From NCBI RefSeq assembly GCF_031348265.1, contig NZ_CP133771.1, forward strand, positions 3,410,001 through 3,474,000: a stretch of 64,000 nt of DNA. Direction: 5' to 3'. Positions within the stretch are counted from its first letter, which is position 1; each line of letters opens with the position of its first letter. A program made the translations under genes and the position numbers. A model generated the notes under the pieces. The model was not told the DNA's origin, ran no database searches, and was given only the letters and a program-made list of their open reading frames with translations. Below are positions 53,110 through 62,982 of this stretch, in pieces. Origin of the DNA: Streptomyces collinus (GTDB taxonomy: Bacteria; Actinomycetota; Actinomycetes; Streptomycetales; Streptomycetaceae).

Positions 53110-55314
53110 ATGGCCGAGCTCAGCGTCGTCGTCCACGGGCCGAACGTTCAGGACCATCTGACGGAACTCCTCGACTCCCTCGCCGCCCACCCCCTGCCGG
53201 ACGCCGAGGTGATCGTGGCCGCGGTCGGCGACTGGGCCCGGGAGACGGCCGAACGGCACGCCCCGGACGGCGGCGCGGTCGACGTGGTGCCGCTGCCGGA
53301 CGGCACGGGGGACGCGGAGGCCCGGGCGGCGGGCGCGGCCCGGGCCTCCGGCCGCTGGCTGCACTTCGTCCACGCCAAGGACGGCCTGCCCGCCGGCACC
53401 CCGCGCATGGTCGCCGAGCGGGTGGCCGAGCTCCCCGGCGAGGTCGACGTCCTCCTCGTGGACCACGTCCGCAGCACCTGGCACACCTCCGGCCTGCCCT
53501 CCCCGGACGGCCCGCTCCTCGCCCGGGCGGGCCGCGCCGACGCCCCCCTCGACGACTGCTCGCCCCTGCTGCGGCTGACCCCGCTGCTCGGCACCCGCGT
53601 CCTGCGCGCGGACTTCTGGCGGGCGCACGAGGCGCGGCTCACCACCGACGACGAGCCGTACGCCGCCCTGGCCGCCCTGCTGCTCGCCGACCGCGTCGCC
53701 TGCCTGCCGCACGTCGCCTACGAGGACCGCCGGCTGCGCCCCGCGAGCCTGCCCCCGGCCACCCCCGAGCAGCGCTACGGCCTCGTCGAGCGCTACGAGT
53801 CCCTGCTCGACCTCACCCTCGACCGGCGCACCGCGCACACCGTGCTCTACGACCTCATGGTCCGCGACTGCCTGCGCACCTTCGCGCGCGGCGGCATGGA
53901 GGAGGAGGTCGCGCGGGAGTTCTTCCGCCGGGCGTCCCTCGCCGCCCTGCGCCGCCGCCCCGAGGGCCACCGCCGCCCGGGCGGACTAGAAGGCGTCCGC
54001 CGCTCCCTGCTGGAGGAGGGCGCCTACGCGAAGTACCGGGCCTTCCAGGCCGTCAACCGCACCCGCCGCACCGCCAAGTCGGCCGTACGGGCCCGTAAGC
54101 GCCAGGTGGGCGCCCGACTCCGCGACCACCAGTACCGCAGGGCGCTCGGCCGTCCCGTCAATCCGCACCTCGCGGTGTTCGCGGCGTACTGGAACCGCGG
54201 CGTCGCCTGCAACCCCGCCGCGATCGCCGCCAAGCTCGCCGAACTGGCCCCGCAGATCCACGCGGTGTGGGTGGTCACCGAGGAGAACGCGGCCCTGCTG
54301 CCGACCGGCACCGACCACGTCGTGCCCGGCAGCCGCCGCTACTGGGAGGTGCTGGCGACCGCCAAGTACCTCGTCAACAACGTCAACTTCGAGAACGCCG
54401 TGGTCAAACGCCCGGATGCGATCCACGTCCAGACCCACCACGGCACGCCCCTGAAGCGCATGGGCATCGACCAGATGGCGTTCCCGGCCGCCGCGCAGGG
54501 CCTGGACTTCAAGGCGCTGCTGGAGCGCATCGACAGATGGGACTTCAGCGTCTCGGCCAACAGCCACACCACCCGCATGTGGGAGCGCGCGTACCCCTCG
54601 CGCTACGTCTCCCTGGACCACGGCTATCCGCGCAACGACGTCTACTACACGGCCGGCGCCGGCGACATCCGCACGGTCCGCGACCGCCTCGGCATCGCCC
54701 CGGGCCGCCGTGCCGTCCTCTACGCGCCCACCCACCGCGACTACGAGGCCGGCTGGACCCCGCGCCTGGACCTCGCCGCCCTCGCCGACCGCCTGGGCGA
54801 CGACACGGTCCTGCTCGTGCGCGGCCACTACTTCTACGGCGGCGCCGCCTCCCCGCTCACCAACCTGCGCCGCACCGGCCGGATCATCGACGTCTCCTCC
54901 TACGACCCGGTCGAGGAACTGTGCCTGGCGGCGGACGTCCTGGTCACGGACTACTCCTCGATCATGTTCGACTACGCCAACCTCGACCGGCCGATCGTGA
55001 TCCACGCCGACGACTGGGAGACGTACCGCACGACCCGGGGCGTCTACTTCGACCTGATGGCGGAGGCCCCGGGCCCGGTCGCACGCACCCAGCAGGAGCT
55101 GACGGAGATCCTCACCACCGACGCCTGGCGCGACGAGAGCGCGGCGAAGACCAGGGCCGTCTTCCGGCGCCGGTTCTGCGAGTACGACGACGGGCGCGCC
55201 GCCGAACGCGTCGTCCGCCGGGTCTTCCTCGGCCAGGACGAACGGGACCTGCCGCCCGTGCTGCCGATCGAGGAACGCACGCCGGCCCCGACCCCGCAGG
55301 AGGCGACCGCATGA
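53110..55314 (+). CDS. degenerate GT2-like domain fused to CDP-glycerol glycerophosphotransferase-like domain (paralogue 4)
   Basis: The 734-residue protein has the same architecture as the three tandem copies but lies beside the exporter. The N-terminal GT2-like domain has lost its DxD: where the others read LDSDD or LDGDD, this one reads VHAKD (about 87-91), and the first DD motif is also absent, so sugar transfer is doubtful. The C-terminal domain is intact, with H444 in HHGTPLKRMG, YAPTHRDYEAG, VRGHYFYGG and TDYSSIMFDYANLDRP. It is probably a real glycerophosphotransferase-like enzyme with a relic or regulatory front domain. ATG 53110 follows AGAGGGG. The gene overlaps the next by ATGA. 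Confidence 0.88.
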   Translation: MAELSVVVHGPNVQDHLTELLDSLAAHPLPDAEVIVAAVGDWARETAERHAPDGGAVDVVPLPDGTGDAEARAAGAARASGRWLHFVHAKDGLPAGTPRMVAERVAELPGEVDVLLVDHVRSTWHTSGLPSPDGPLLARAGRADAPLDDCSPLLRLTPLLGTRVLRADFWRAHEARLTTDDEPYAALAALLLADRVACLPHVAYEDRRLRPASLPPATPEQRYGLVERYESLLDLTLDRRTAHTVLYDLMVRDCLRTFARGGMEEEVAREFFRRASLAALRRRPEGHRRPGGLEGVRRSLLEEGAYAKYRAFQAVNRTRRTAKSAVRARKRQVGARLRDHQYRRALGRPVNPHLAVFAAYWNRGVACNPAAIAAKLAELAPQIHAVWVVTEENAALLPTGTDHVVPGSRRYWEVLATAKYLVNNVNFENAVVKRPDAIHVQTHHGTPLKRMGIDQMAFPAAAQGLDFKALLERIDRWDFSVSANSHTTRMWERAYPSRYVSLDHGYPRNDVYYTAGAGDIRTVRDRLGIAPGRRAVLYAPTHRDYEAGWTPRLDLAALADRLGDDTVLLVRGHYFYGGAASPLTNLRRTGRIIDVSSYDPVEELCLAADVLVTDYSSIMFDYANLDRPIVIHADDWETYRTTRGVYFDLMAEAPGPVARTQQELTEILTTDAWRDESAAKTRAVFRRRFCEYDDGRAAERVVRRVFLGQDERDLPPVLPIEERTPAPTPQEATA

Positions 55315-56957
55315 GCACCCCCGACGTCACCGTGACGGTCATCGTCCACAACGACGCCGAGCGCCTCCCCCGCGCGGTCGAGTCGGTCCGCCGCCAGACC
55401 CACGCGAACCTCGAAATCATCATCAGCGACGACCACTCCACGGACGCGACCCCCGCGGTGGCCCAGCGGCTCGCGGCCGAGGACCCCCGCATCCGCCACC
55501 TCCGCCTGGAACGGAACAGCGGCGGCTGCAGCGCCCCGCGCAACCGCGCCCTGCAGATCGCGCGGGCGCCGTTCCTGATGTTCCTCGACAGCGACGACGA
55601 ACTCCCCGGCAACGCCGTCGAGCTGCTGCTCGCCGCACACCGCGAACGCGAGATCGACTTCGCCATGGGCGCGGTGCAGCGGGTCCGGGTGGACAACGGC
55701 CGCCGCTCGACGTGGATGCCGCACCTGGTCGCCGAGCGCCGCGCCCTGGACGGCATCGAGGCCGACCCGCGCCTGCTCTTCGAGCACCTGGCCACCAGCA
55801 AGATGTACGCCCGCGCCTTCCTCGACCGGCACGACCTGCGCTTTCCCGAGGGCATCCACTACGAGGACCAGCTGTTCTCGGCGCAGGCGTACTGCCTGGC
55901 CAAGAGCTTCACGATCATCCCGGAACCGGTCTACCGCTGGTACGTGGCGCCCTTCGCGGCCTCCGAGACGGCCTCGATATCCAACCAGCGGCACAAGCTC
56001 GCCAACGTCCGCGACCGGATCCACGTCCAGCACCTCATCGACGCGTTCCTGGCCGAGAGCGGGCACGAATCGCTGCGCGAGGACAAGGACCACAAGTTCC
56101 TCAAGCACGACTTCCGGATGTACGCCGGTGACCTGCCCTACCGGGACGACACCTGGCTGGCGTCCTTCGCGGACCTCGTCACCCCCTACCTCGACACGCT
56201 CACCCCGGGAGCGTTCGCCCGTCTCCCGCGCGCCGAACGCGTCGTCATCCAGCTGATCCGCGACCGGCGCCTGCCGGAGGCCCGGCTGGCGGCCCGGGGC
56301 CTGGGACACGGGGTGGCGCCGAGGCGCGTGACAGCCGACGCGGAGGGGCGCACCTACTGGGGGGACCGCGTCCCCGAGTCGGAGTGGTCCCGCCGCGAAC
56401 TGGACATCTCCGACCTGGAGCTGGAGACGCGCCCCTTCCCGAGCGCCCAGTTCCGCCACGAGATCAAGGAGATCACCCGGGGCCCGGGCGCATCGATCGA
56501 CCTCACGATCCGCACGTACGACCCGGGGCTGCGCCTCCCCGTCGGCCCGCAGCGGGCGACGCTCCTCATCGCCCCGGGCGGCCACCGTCTGCACGTCCAC
56601 TTCCGTCTCTCCCCCGTCCGCCCCGGCATCTTCGAGGGCCACGCCCACCTCGACCTCGGGACGGTCCGGCTCCCCCTCCAGGGCTTCGCGGGGATCCGTC
56701 ACCCGCTGCTCCGCCTCCGGCACCAGGGCCTGTCCCACACGGGTCTGCTGCTGGCGCCGCTGGCCTTCCCGACGCTGACGACCCGCGTGCCCTCCCACCA
56801 CCTGACAGTGGAACCGGAGGGCCACGGCCCGGGCCGTCTCCAGGTCCGCTGGGAGCCGGTGGGAGTGACGGCGAAGCTGATCCGCCCGACGGTACGCAGG
56901 GTGGCCCGCCCGAGGGCGAAGTCGGCGGCGCGGCTGGTGGCGAGCGCGCTGAAGTAG
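55311..56957 (+). CDS. GT2 glycosyltransferase
   Basis: The 548-residue protein has a GT2 domain (VTVTVIVHNDAERL, SDDHSTDAT, NSGGCSAPRN and the DxD in FLDSDDELPG), a middle helical region and a C-terminal beta-rich domain (about 330-500) like that of the gene at 47434. It is the last gene of the exporter operon and is translationally coupled to paralogue 4. It should add a sugar to the wall polymer or its linkage unit in the cytoplasm. No membrane helix is evident. Confidence 0.88.
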   Translation: MSTPDVTVTVIVHNDAERLPRAVESVRRQTHANLEIIISDDHSTDATPAVAQRLAAEDPRIRHLRLERNSGGCSAPRNRALQIARAPFLMFLDSDDELPGNAVELLLAAHREREIDFAMGAVQRVRVDNGRRSTWMPHLVAERRALDGIEADPRLLFEHLATSKMYARAFLDRHDLRFPEGIHYEDQLFSAQAYCLAKSFTIIPEPVYRWYVAPFAASETASISNQRHKLANVRDRIHVQHLIDAFLAESGHESLREDKDHKFLKHDFRMYAGDLPYRDDTWLASFADLVTPYLDTLTPGAFARLPRAERVVIQLIRDRRLPEARLAARGLGHGVAPRRVTADAEGRTYWGDRVPESEWSRRELDISDLELETRPFPSAQFRHEIKEITRGPGASIDLTIRTYDPGLRLPVGPQRATLLIAPGGHRLHVHFRLSPVRPGIFEGHAHLDLGTVRLPLQGFAGIRHPLLRLRHQGLSHTGLLLAPLAFPTLTTRVPSHHLTVEPEGHGPGRLQVRWEPVGVTAKLIRPTVRRVARPRAKSAARLVASALK

Positions 56958-56978
56958 GCCGGGCGGTGTCCGGGCGCC

Positions 56979-57422
56979 TCATGCGTCGTGCTGGAACACC
57001 CAGGTCCGGTAGACGAGGAAGCGGAAGGCCGAGGCCAGCACGATGGACAGCGCCTTGACCGCGTTCGCTTCGAGCGGCCCGTCCAGGCCGAGGCCGTGAT
57101 AGCCGGCGTAGAACAGCCCGCTCTCCACGGCGACGCCGATCGCGCTGAAGACGAAGAACAGCGTGATCTGACGCCGGGTCCGGGACGCCCGGTCGCGATA
57201 GGCGAAGCAGCGGAAACCGAGATAGTTGGTACCCACGGCGACCAGGCTGGCCAGGACGGTCGCCACCATGGCGTCCCGGTGCAGTCCGTGCAGCAGCACG
57301 TTGAACACCAGGAAGTTCACGGCGACGCCGCTGCCGCCGACCAGTGCGAAGTTCACCGCTTCGAGGACGACGCGCCTGACCGGGAGGGCGGGGGCGGCCG
57401 CTCGCTCCTCGGATACGTTCAT
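56979..57422 (-). CDS. GtrA-family membrane protein
   Basis: The 147-residue protein has four hydrophobic helices and the GtrA/DPMS-like pattern (NFALVGGSGVAVNFLVF at the start, FLVYRTWVF at the end). GtrA proteins are thought to move polyprenyl-phosphate-linked sugars across the membrane. Here it could supply the three GT-C enzymes of the locus. ATG 57422 is chosen; a frame extending upstream to 57551 has repeat-derived, non-coding-like sequence. It is convergent with the GT2 gene. Confidence 0.88.
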   Translation of the reverse strand: MNVSEERAAAPALPVRRVVLEAVNFALVGGSGVAVNFLVFNVLLHGLHRDAMVATVLASLVAVGTNYLGFRCFAYRDRASRTRRQITLFFVFSAIGVAVESGLFYAGYHGLGLDGPLEANAVKALSIVLASAFRFLVYRTWVFQHDA

Positions 57423-57477
57423 AGTCACGCCCCAAGCCTTAGCCGGGTTCGGTAAGCCCTCCCCTCGAATCGCCTTA

Positions 57478-57513
57478 AGGCACCCCAAGAAGACGAGGCA
57501 CCCCAAGAAGACG
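57478..57513. repeat. two direct repeats of 18 bp
   Basis: AGGCACCCCAAGAAGACG occurs twice in direct succession (57478-57495 and 57496-57513), and a truncated copy begins at 57514 where the terminator starts. Confidence 0.9.
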
Positions 57514-57514
57514 A

Positions 57515-57545
57515 GGCGCCCCGGGCCGGACCGGCCCGGGGCGCC
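57515..57545 (-). terminator. terminator after gdhB
   Basis: GGCGCCCCGGGCC (57515-57527) pairs perfectly with GGCCCGGGGCGCC (57533-57545), 16 bp after the gdhB stop. Confidence 0.9.
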
Positions 57546-57561
57546 TGTCACGCCGTACGCC

Positions 57562-60500
57562 CTATGAGTGCGTGCGCAGCAGCGTCCTCATCGTGCGCAT
57601 CGCCACCGACAGGTTGGCGAGGTCGAACGCGTCGGAGCTCTGGATCTCCTCCAGGGTGCTGCGGGCACGGCCGAGGATCGCCGCGTTCTTCTGCTCCCAG
57701 GCCTTGTAGCGCTGCTCGGGCGTCGAGGTGCCGTTGCCGACGGCCAGGACGTCGGCGGTCAGCGCCGCGTGCACCGCGTACAGGTCCTCGCGGATCGCCG
57801 CGCGGGCCATGGACTGCCAGCGGTCGGCGCGGGGCAGCTCGATGATGCGGTCCATGAGCTGGGTGATGCGCAGCCGGTCGGCGAGGTCGTAGTACACCTC
57901 GGCGACATCCAGCGGCTCCCGGCCCATGCGGTCGGCGATCGAGACGATGTCGAGCGTCGGGAAGGCCGAGGAGAAGCCCGCCACCCGCGTGGCGAGTTCG
58001 TCCGGGACACCGGCGCCGGTCAGCTCGTCGTAGATCTTCTGGTACCACTCCAGGTCGGCGCCGCGCAGCAGCTTCGGCAGCTCACCCCAGACCTGCTCGA
58101 CCCGGTCGGCGAAGAAGTCGACCGTGCCGGCGAGCTCCAGCGGCTGTGGCCGGTTGTTGAGCAGCCAGCGCGTGCCGCGCTCCACCAGGCGGCGCGCGTG
58201 CAGCCGGATGCGGGTCTGGACCTCGGCCTCGACCGTGTTGTCGAGCGCCTCGACCCCGTCCCACACCGGGGACTGGCGGAAGATCGCCCGGGCGGCGGTC
58301 TGCGCCCGCACGATCTCCTCCAGCGACGCGCCGGTCTCCTCGCGCAGCCGGTGCAGGTACGTCGTGCCGCCCGTGTTGACCGTGTCGTTGACCAGGACGG
58401 TCGTGGTGATCTCGCGGCGCAGCGGGTGGCTGACGAGATGTTCGGGGTACTGCTCGCGCAGCTCCTTCGGGAAGTACGCGTGCAGCAGGGTGCTCAGGTA
58501 CGGGTCGTCCGGCAGCGAGGTGTGCAGCAGCTCGTCGGCGACCGTGATCTTCGTGTACGCCAGCAGGACGGCCGTCTCCGGGCCGGTCAGTCCGTGGCCC
58601 TGGGCGAGCCGCTCGCGGATCTGGCGGTCGGTGGGCAGGAACTCCAGCGCCCGGTCCAGGTGCCCCTCCCTGACCAGGTGCTTCATGAAGCGCTGCTGGG
58701 CGTGGAGCATGGCGCTGGACTGGGCGAGGGCGTTGGCGATCGCCGTGTTCTGCGCGTAGTTGTTGCGCAGCACCAGGCGGCCGACCTCGTCGGTCATCTC
58801 GGCGAGCAGCTTGTTGCGCTGCTTGACGGTCATGTCGCCGTCCCGGACCAGACCGTTGAGCAGGATCTTGATGTTCACCTCGTGGTCGGAGGTGTCCACG
58901 CCCGCGCTGTTGTCGATGGCGTCGGTGTTGATCCGGCCGCCCTGCAGCGCGAACTCGATCCGGCCGAGCTGGGTCAGGCCGAGGTTGCCGCCCTCGCCGA
59001 CGACCTTGACGCGCAGGTCCTTGCCGTCGACGCGGATGGCGTCGTTGGCCTTGTCGCCGACGTCCGCGTTCGACTCGGTGGAGGACTTGACGTACGTGCC
59101 GATGCCGCCGTTCCACAGCAGGTCCACCGGTGCGTGCAGGATCGCCTTCATCAGGTCGGCCGGGGTCAGCTTGGTGACCTTGGCCTCGATGCCGAGGGCC
59201 TCGCGGATGTGGGCGTTGACCGGGATCGCCTTGGCCGTGCGCGGGAAGATGCCGCCGCCGGCCGACAGCAGCTCCTTGTCGTAGTCCTCCCAGCTGGAGC
59301 GGGGCAGCTCGAACAGGCGGCGGCGCTCGGCGTAGGAGGTGGCGGCGTCCGGGTTCGGGTCGATGAAGATGTGCCGGTGGTCGAAGGCCGCGACCAGGCG
59401 GATGTGCTCGGAGAGCAGCATGCCGTTGCCGAACACGTCACCGGACATGTCGCCGATGCCGACGACCGTGAAGTCCTCGGTCTGGCAGTCCACGCCCATG
59501 TCGCGGAAGTGCCGCTTGACCGACTCCCAGGCACCGCGGGCGGTGATGCCCATGCCCTTGTGGTCGTAGCCGGCGGAGCCGCCGGAGGCGAAGGCGTCCC
59601 CGAGCCAGAAGTTGTAGTTCTCGGCGACCCCGTTGGCGATGTCGGAGAAGGTCGCCGTGCCCTTGTCGGCGGCGACGACGAGGTAGGTGTCGTCCTCGTC
59701 GTGCCGGACGACGTCCGCCGGGGGCACGACCTCGCCCGCGACCATGTTGTCGGTGATGTCGAGCAGCGCCGAGATGAACGTCTTGTAGCTGGCGACGCCC
59801 TCGGCGAGCCACGCGTCCCGGTCCACGGACGGGTCCGGCAGCTGCTTGGCGACGAAGCCGCCCTTGGCGCCGACCGGCACGATGACGGTGTTCTTCACCA
59901 TCTGCGCCTTGACCAGGCCGAGGATCTCGGTGCGGAAGTCCTCGCGCCGGTCGGACCAGCGCAGACCACCGCGCGCGACCTTGCCGAAGCGCAGGTGCAC
60001 GCCCTCGACGCGCGGCGAGTACACCCAGATCTCGAACGCCGGGCGCGGTGCCGGCAGGTCGGGGATGGCCTGCGGGTCGAACTTCATGGAGACGTAGTCG
60101 TGCGGCTTGCCGCCCGCGGCCTCCTGGAAGAAGTTGGTCCGCAGCGTCGCCTTGATGACGGTGAGGAAGGACCGCAGGATCCGGTCCTCGTCGAGCGAGG
60201 CGACCTGGTCGAGGGCCGCGTCGACCTCCTCCAGCAGCGCGTCCACGATCTCGTGGCCGGCGCGCTGCCGGTCGGGCGACATCCGCGCCTCGAACAGGGA
60301 GACGAGCAGCCGGGTGGTGTGGACGTTGTTGCGGAGGGTGTCCTCCATGTAGTCCTGGCTGAACGTCGACGCCGCCTGACGCAGGTACTTCGCGTACGCG
60401 CGCAGCACCACGGCCTGGCGCCAGGTCAGCCCGGCGCTGAGCACGAGGGCGTTGAAGCCGTCGTTCTCCGCCTTGCCGGTCCAGGTGGCGGCGAAGGCGT

Positions 60501-62514
60501 CCTGGAAGCGCTCGCGGGCGTCGTCGCCGAAGTGGTCCCCGCCGCCGTTCGCGCGGGGCATGCGCAGACCGAAGTCGTAGATCCAGGCCACGCTGCGGTC
60601 CGAGCAGCGCAGCTCGTAGGGCCGCTCGTCGACGACCTCGACACCGAGCCGGTTGAGGACCGGCAGGACGGCCGAGAGGGAGATCGCGTCGCCCGTGCGG
60701 TAGATCTTGAAACGGCGCTCCTCGGGGGCGGCGCCCACCGGCTCGTAGAGGCTGAGCGAGAAGTCCTTGTCCGCTTCGGCGTTGAGCTGCTCCAGGTGGA
60801 CGAGGTCGGCGACCGCGGCGCGCGGGTTGTGGTCGGCCTTGTAGCCCTCGGGGAAGGCGTGCGCGTAGCGGCGCAGCGCTTCCGCCGCGTGCTCCTCGCC
60901 GAGCTCGGCGTTGAGCGCCTCGGCGAAGGCGTCCTCCCAGGAGCGGGCGGCCTCCACCAGCCGGGCCTCGATGCGCTCCTTGTCCGAGTCGGACAGCTCC
61001 GGCAGCTCGGTGCCCTGCGGGACGCGCACCACGAAGTGCAGCCGGGACAGGATCGACTCGGTGTTCCAGGCCGTGAAGTCGACGCTGATCCCGCCGAGCT
61101 CCTCCTTCAGGATCTCGATGATCCTCAGGCGCACGGCCGTGGTGTAGCGGTCGCGCGGGAGGTAGACGAGGGCGGAGTAGTAGCGCCCGTACTCGTCCTG
61201 GCGCAGGTAGAGCCGGAGCCGCCTGCGCTCCTGGAGGTAGAGCACGGAGGTCACGATCGACCGCAGCTCGTCGACCGGGGTCTGGAACAGCTCGTCGCGC
61301 GGGTACGTCTCCAGGATCTGCGTCAGGTCGCGCCCGTCGTGGCTGTTGGGCGAGAACCCGGCCTGATTCAGGACCTCCTCGACCTTGCGCCGGATGACCG
61401 GGACCCGGCGCACGGACTCGGTGTAGGCGGCGGAGGAGAACAGCCCGAGGAAGCGGCGCTCACCGATGACGTTGCCGTCGGCGTCGAACTTCTTGACGCC
61501 GATGTAGTCCAGGTACGACGGCCGGTGCACGGTCGCCCGGCTGTTCGCCTTGGTCAGCACGAGCAGCTTGTGCTCGCGCGCCTTGGCCCGGGCGTCGGCG
61601 GGCAGCCGCTCGAACGAGGGGCTGACCGGGTGGCTCTCCTCGGCCGCGTGGTGCGGGTCCGCGCGCAGTATGCCGAGCCCGGTGCCGGGCACGGCGGCCA
61701 GCGAGTCGTCGTCGCGCAGCTGGTACTCGCGGTAGCCGAGGAAGGTGAAGTGGTCGTCGGCCAGCCAGCGCAGCAGCTCGCGGGCCTCTTCGACCTGGGG
61801 GCCGGGCAGGTCGGCGGGGATGGGCTCGTCCGGCAGCCCCTCCGCCAGCCGGATCGCCGCGTCCCGCATCTTGCCCCAGTCCTCGACGGCCTCACGGGCG
61901 TCGGACAGCACGCGCAGCAGGTCGGCGGTGATCTGCTTCAGATCGGCCCGGTCGGTCTCGCGGTCGATCTCTACGTGGATCCAGGACTCGACGTGCGCGT
62001 CGTGCGGAAGGTCGCCGGTCGCCGGGGTCGACAGGACCTCGATGAGCTTGCCGGTGACATCGCGCCGCACGACGAACTGGGGGTGGATGACGACGTGGAT
62101 GCCACGCCCCTGACGTGTCAGCTCGTTGGTGACGGAGTCGACGAGGAAGGGCATGTCGTCGGTGACGACCTCGACCACGGAGTGGCTGCACGTCCACCCG
62201 TTCTCTTCCACCGTGGGGGTGTGCACCCGGACGTTGGCCGTGCCCTGGGGGCGGTTCTCGGCCAGCCGGTAGTGCGATACGGCAGCTCCGAAGACGTCGA
62301 CCGGGTCGCGGTCGGTGAGGTCCTCCGGGGCCGTGTGCAGGTAGTAGCGCTGGAGGAACGTGAGGAGGGTCTCGCGGTCCGGGGCCTTCTGGGCGTCTGG
62401 GGTCTCCTCGCCCGTCGACCCGGTCGGTAGGTGCCCCCCGACCGGGCTGTTCTCAGCTACCCGGGCGGCCCTCTCGAGCAACTCGGCCTTGGCTTCGTCC
62501 AGCTTGGTCTGCAT
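57562..62514 (-). CDS. gdhB: NAD-specific glutamate dehydrogenase, 180-kDa class
   Basis: The 1650-residue enzyme is the large NAD-dependent glutamate dehydrogenase class first characterised in Streptomyces clavuligerus. It deaminates glutamate to 2-oxoglutarate and ammonia, mainly for catabolism. The long N-terminal part holds regulatory ACT-like modules. The catalytic core lies about two-fifths to two-thirds along, with the substrate/lysine region RGGLRWSDRREDFRTE and PVGAKGGFV, followed by the NAD-binding part and a C-terminal helical region. The length is normal for the class. ATG 62514 is chosen. A 468-bp upstream gap contains no supported gene. Confidence 0.96.
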   Translation of the reverse strand: MQTKLDEAKAELLERAARVAENSPVGGHLPTGSTGEETPDAQKAPDRETLLTFLQRYYLHTAPEDLTDRDPVDVFGAAVSHYRLAENRPQGTANVRVHTPTVEENGWTCSHSVVEVVTDDMPFLVDSVTNELTRQGRGIHVVIHPQFVVRRDVTGKLIEVLSTPATGDLPHDAHVESWIHVEIDRETDRADLKQITADLLRVLSDAREAVEDWGKMRDAAIRLAEGLPDEPIPADLPGPQVEEARELLRWLADDHFTFLGYREYQLRDDDSLAAVPGTGLGILRADPHHAAEESHPVSPSFERLPADARAKAREHKLLVLTKANSRATVHRPSYLDYIGVKKFDADGNVIGERRFLGLFSSAAYTESVRRVPVIRRKVEEVLNQAGFSPNSHDGRDLTQILETYPRDELFQTPVDELRSIVTSVLYLQERRRLRLYLRQDEYGRYYSALVYLPRDRYTTAVRLRIIEILKEELGGISVDFTAWNTESILSRLHFVVRVPQGTELPELSDSDKERIEARLVEAARSWEDAFAEALNAELGEEHAAEALRRYAHAFPEGYKADHNPRAAVADLVHLEQLNAEADKDFSLSLYEPVGAAPEERRFKIYRTGDAISLSAVLPVLNRLGVEVVDERPYELRCSDRSVAWIYDFGLRMPRANGGGDHFGDDARERFQDAFAATWTGKAENDGFNALVLSAGLTWRQAVVLRAYAKYLRQAASTFSQDYMEDTLRNNVHTTRLLVSLFEARMSPDRQRAGHEIVDALLEEVDAALDQVASLDEDRILRSFLTVIKATLRTNFFQEAAGGKPHDYVSMKFDPQAIPDLPAPRPAFEIWVYSPRVEGVHLRFGKVARGGLRWSDRREDFRTEILGLVKAQMVKNTVIVPVGAKGGFVAKQLPDPSVDRDAWLAEGVASYKTFISALLDITDNMVAGEVVPPADVVRHDEDDTYLVVAADKGTATFSDIANGVAENYNFWLGDAFASGGSAGYDHKGMGITARGAWESVKRHFRDMGVDCQTEDFTVVGIGDMSGDVFGNGMLLSEHIRLVAAFDHRHIFIDPNPDAATSYAERRRLFELPRSSWEDYDKELLSAGGGIFPRTAKAIPVNAHIREALGIEAKVTKLTPADLMKAILHAPVDLLWNGGIGTYVKSSTESNADVGDKANDAIRVDGKDLRVKVVGEGGNLGLTQLGRIEFALQGGRINTDAIDNSAGVDTSDHEVNIKILLNGLVRDGDMTVKQRNKLLAEMTDEVGRLVLRNNYAQNTAIANALAQSSAMLHAQQRFMKHLVREGHLDRALEFLPTDRQIRERLAQGHGLTGPETAVLLAYTKITVADELLHTSLPDDPYLSTLLHAYFPKELREQYPEHLVSHPLRREITTTVLVNDTVNTGGTTYLHRLREETGASLEEIVRAQTAARAIFRQSPVWDGVEALDNTVEAEVQTRIRLHARRLVERGTRWLLNNRPQPLELAGTVDFFADRVEQVWGELPKLLRGADLEWYQKIYDELTGAGVPDELATRVAGFSSAFPTLDIVSIADRMGREPLDVAEVYYDLADRLRITQLMDRIIELPRADRWQSMARAAIREDLYAVHAALTADVLAVGNGTSTPEQRYKAWEQKNAAILGRARSTLEEIQSSDAFDLANLSVAMRTMRTLLRTHS

Positions 62515-62982
62515 TGTCCTCTGGCTCCTGTCGCGCGCCGTTGCGTGACGTAGAAGGAAGTACGGCCTCTGCGCTTACGACCTCACGTCGTGACACGGGG
62601 TATCCGGTCTGATCCGACGCTATGCCGCAAGGTGAGATGAGCGGGGGTGTCTGAGCCATTCTTGAGCTGCGCCACCGGTGTGACGACGCTCTCTGCGACG
62701 CCCGGGTCCTGGTGATGTTCGGCGTCCCGGGAGTCCTCGACTGCACGTCCCGCCCGCGAAGACCAGCGACTGCCGCCCGGTCACGGATGTCGTCCGTGCT
62801 CTCCGGGCGCAGGGCAGGGACGACGACGTCCCCGCGAACTATCGCGCTGATCACGCCACCAAGGCTATCGCTCCTTACAGGGGCTCCGTCATGAGCCGTA
62901 TGTGTACAAAACCAGCCCTGGAAGTTTGACGTTCTGCACAGTGCCGCCACCCATTTCGGTCTGGGGGACTTCCAGGGACCGG
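62515..62982. other. 468-bp gap between gdhB and the HAD gene
   Basis: The gap probably contains the gdhB promoter and leader. A minus-strand frame from a GTG at 62854 could encode 133 residues but runs into gdhB in another frame, and its third positions are less GC-biased than real genes here. An A/T-richer patch at 62860-62935 may mark a promoter. Confidence 0.5.

Noticed and set aside
62453..62854. 133-codon frame on the minus strand ahead of gdhB
   Set aside because: It overlaps the gdhB start in another frame, has weaker third-position GC bias, and shows no recognisable domain.
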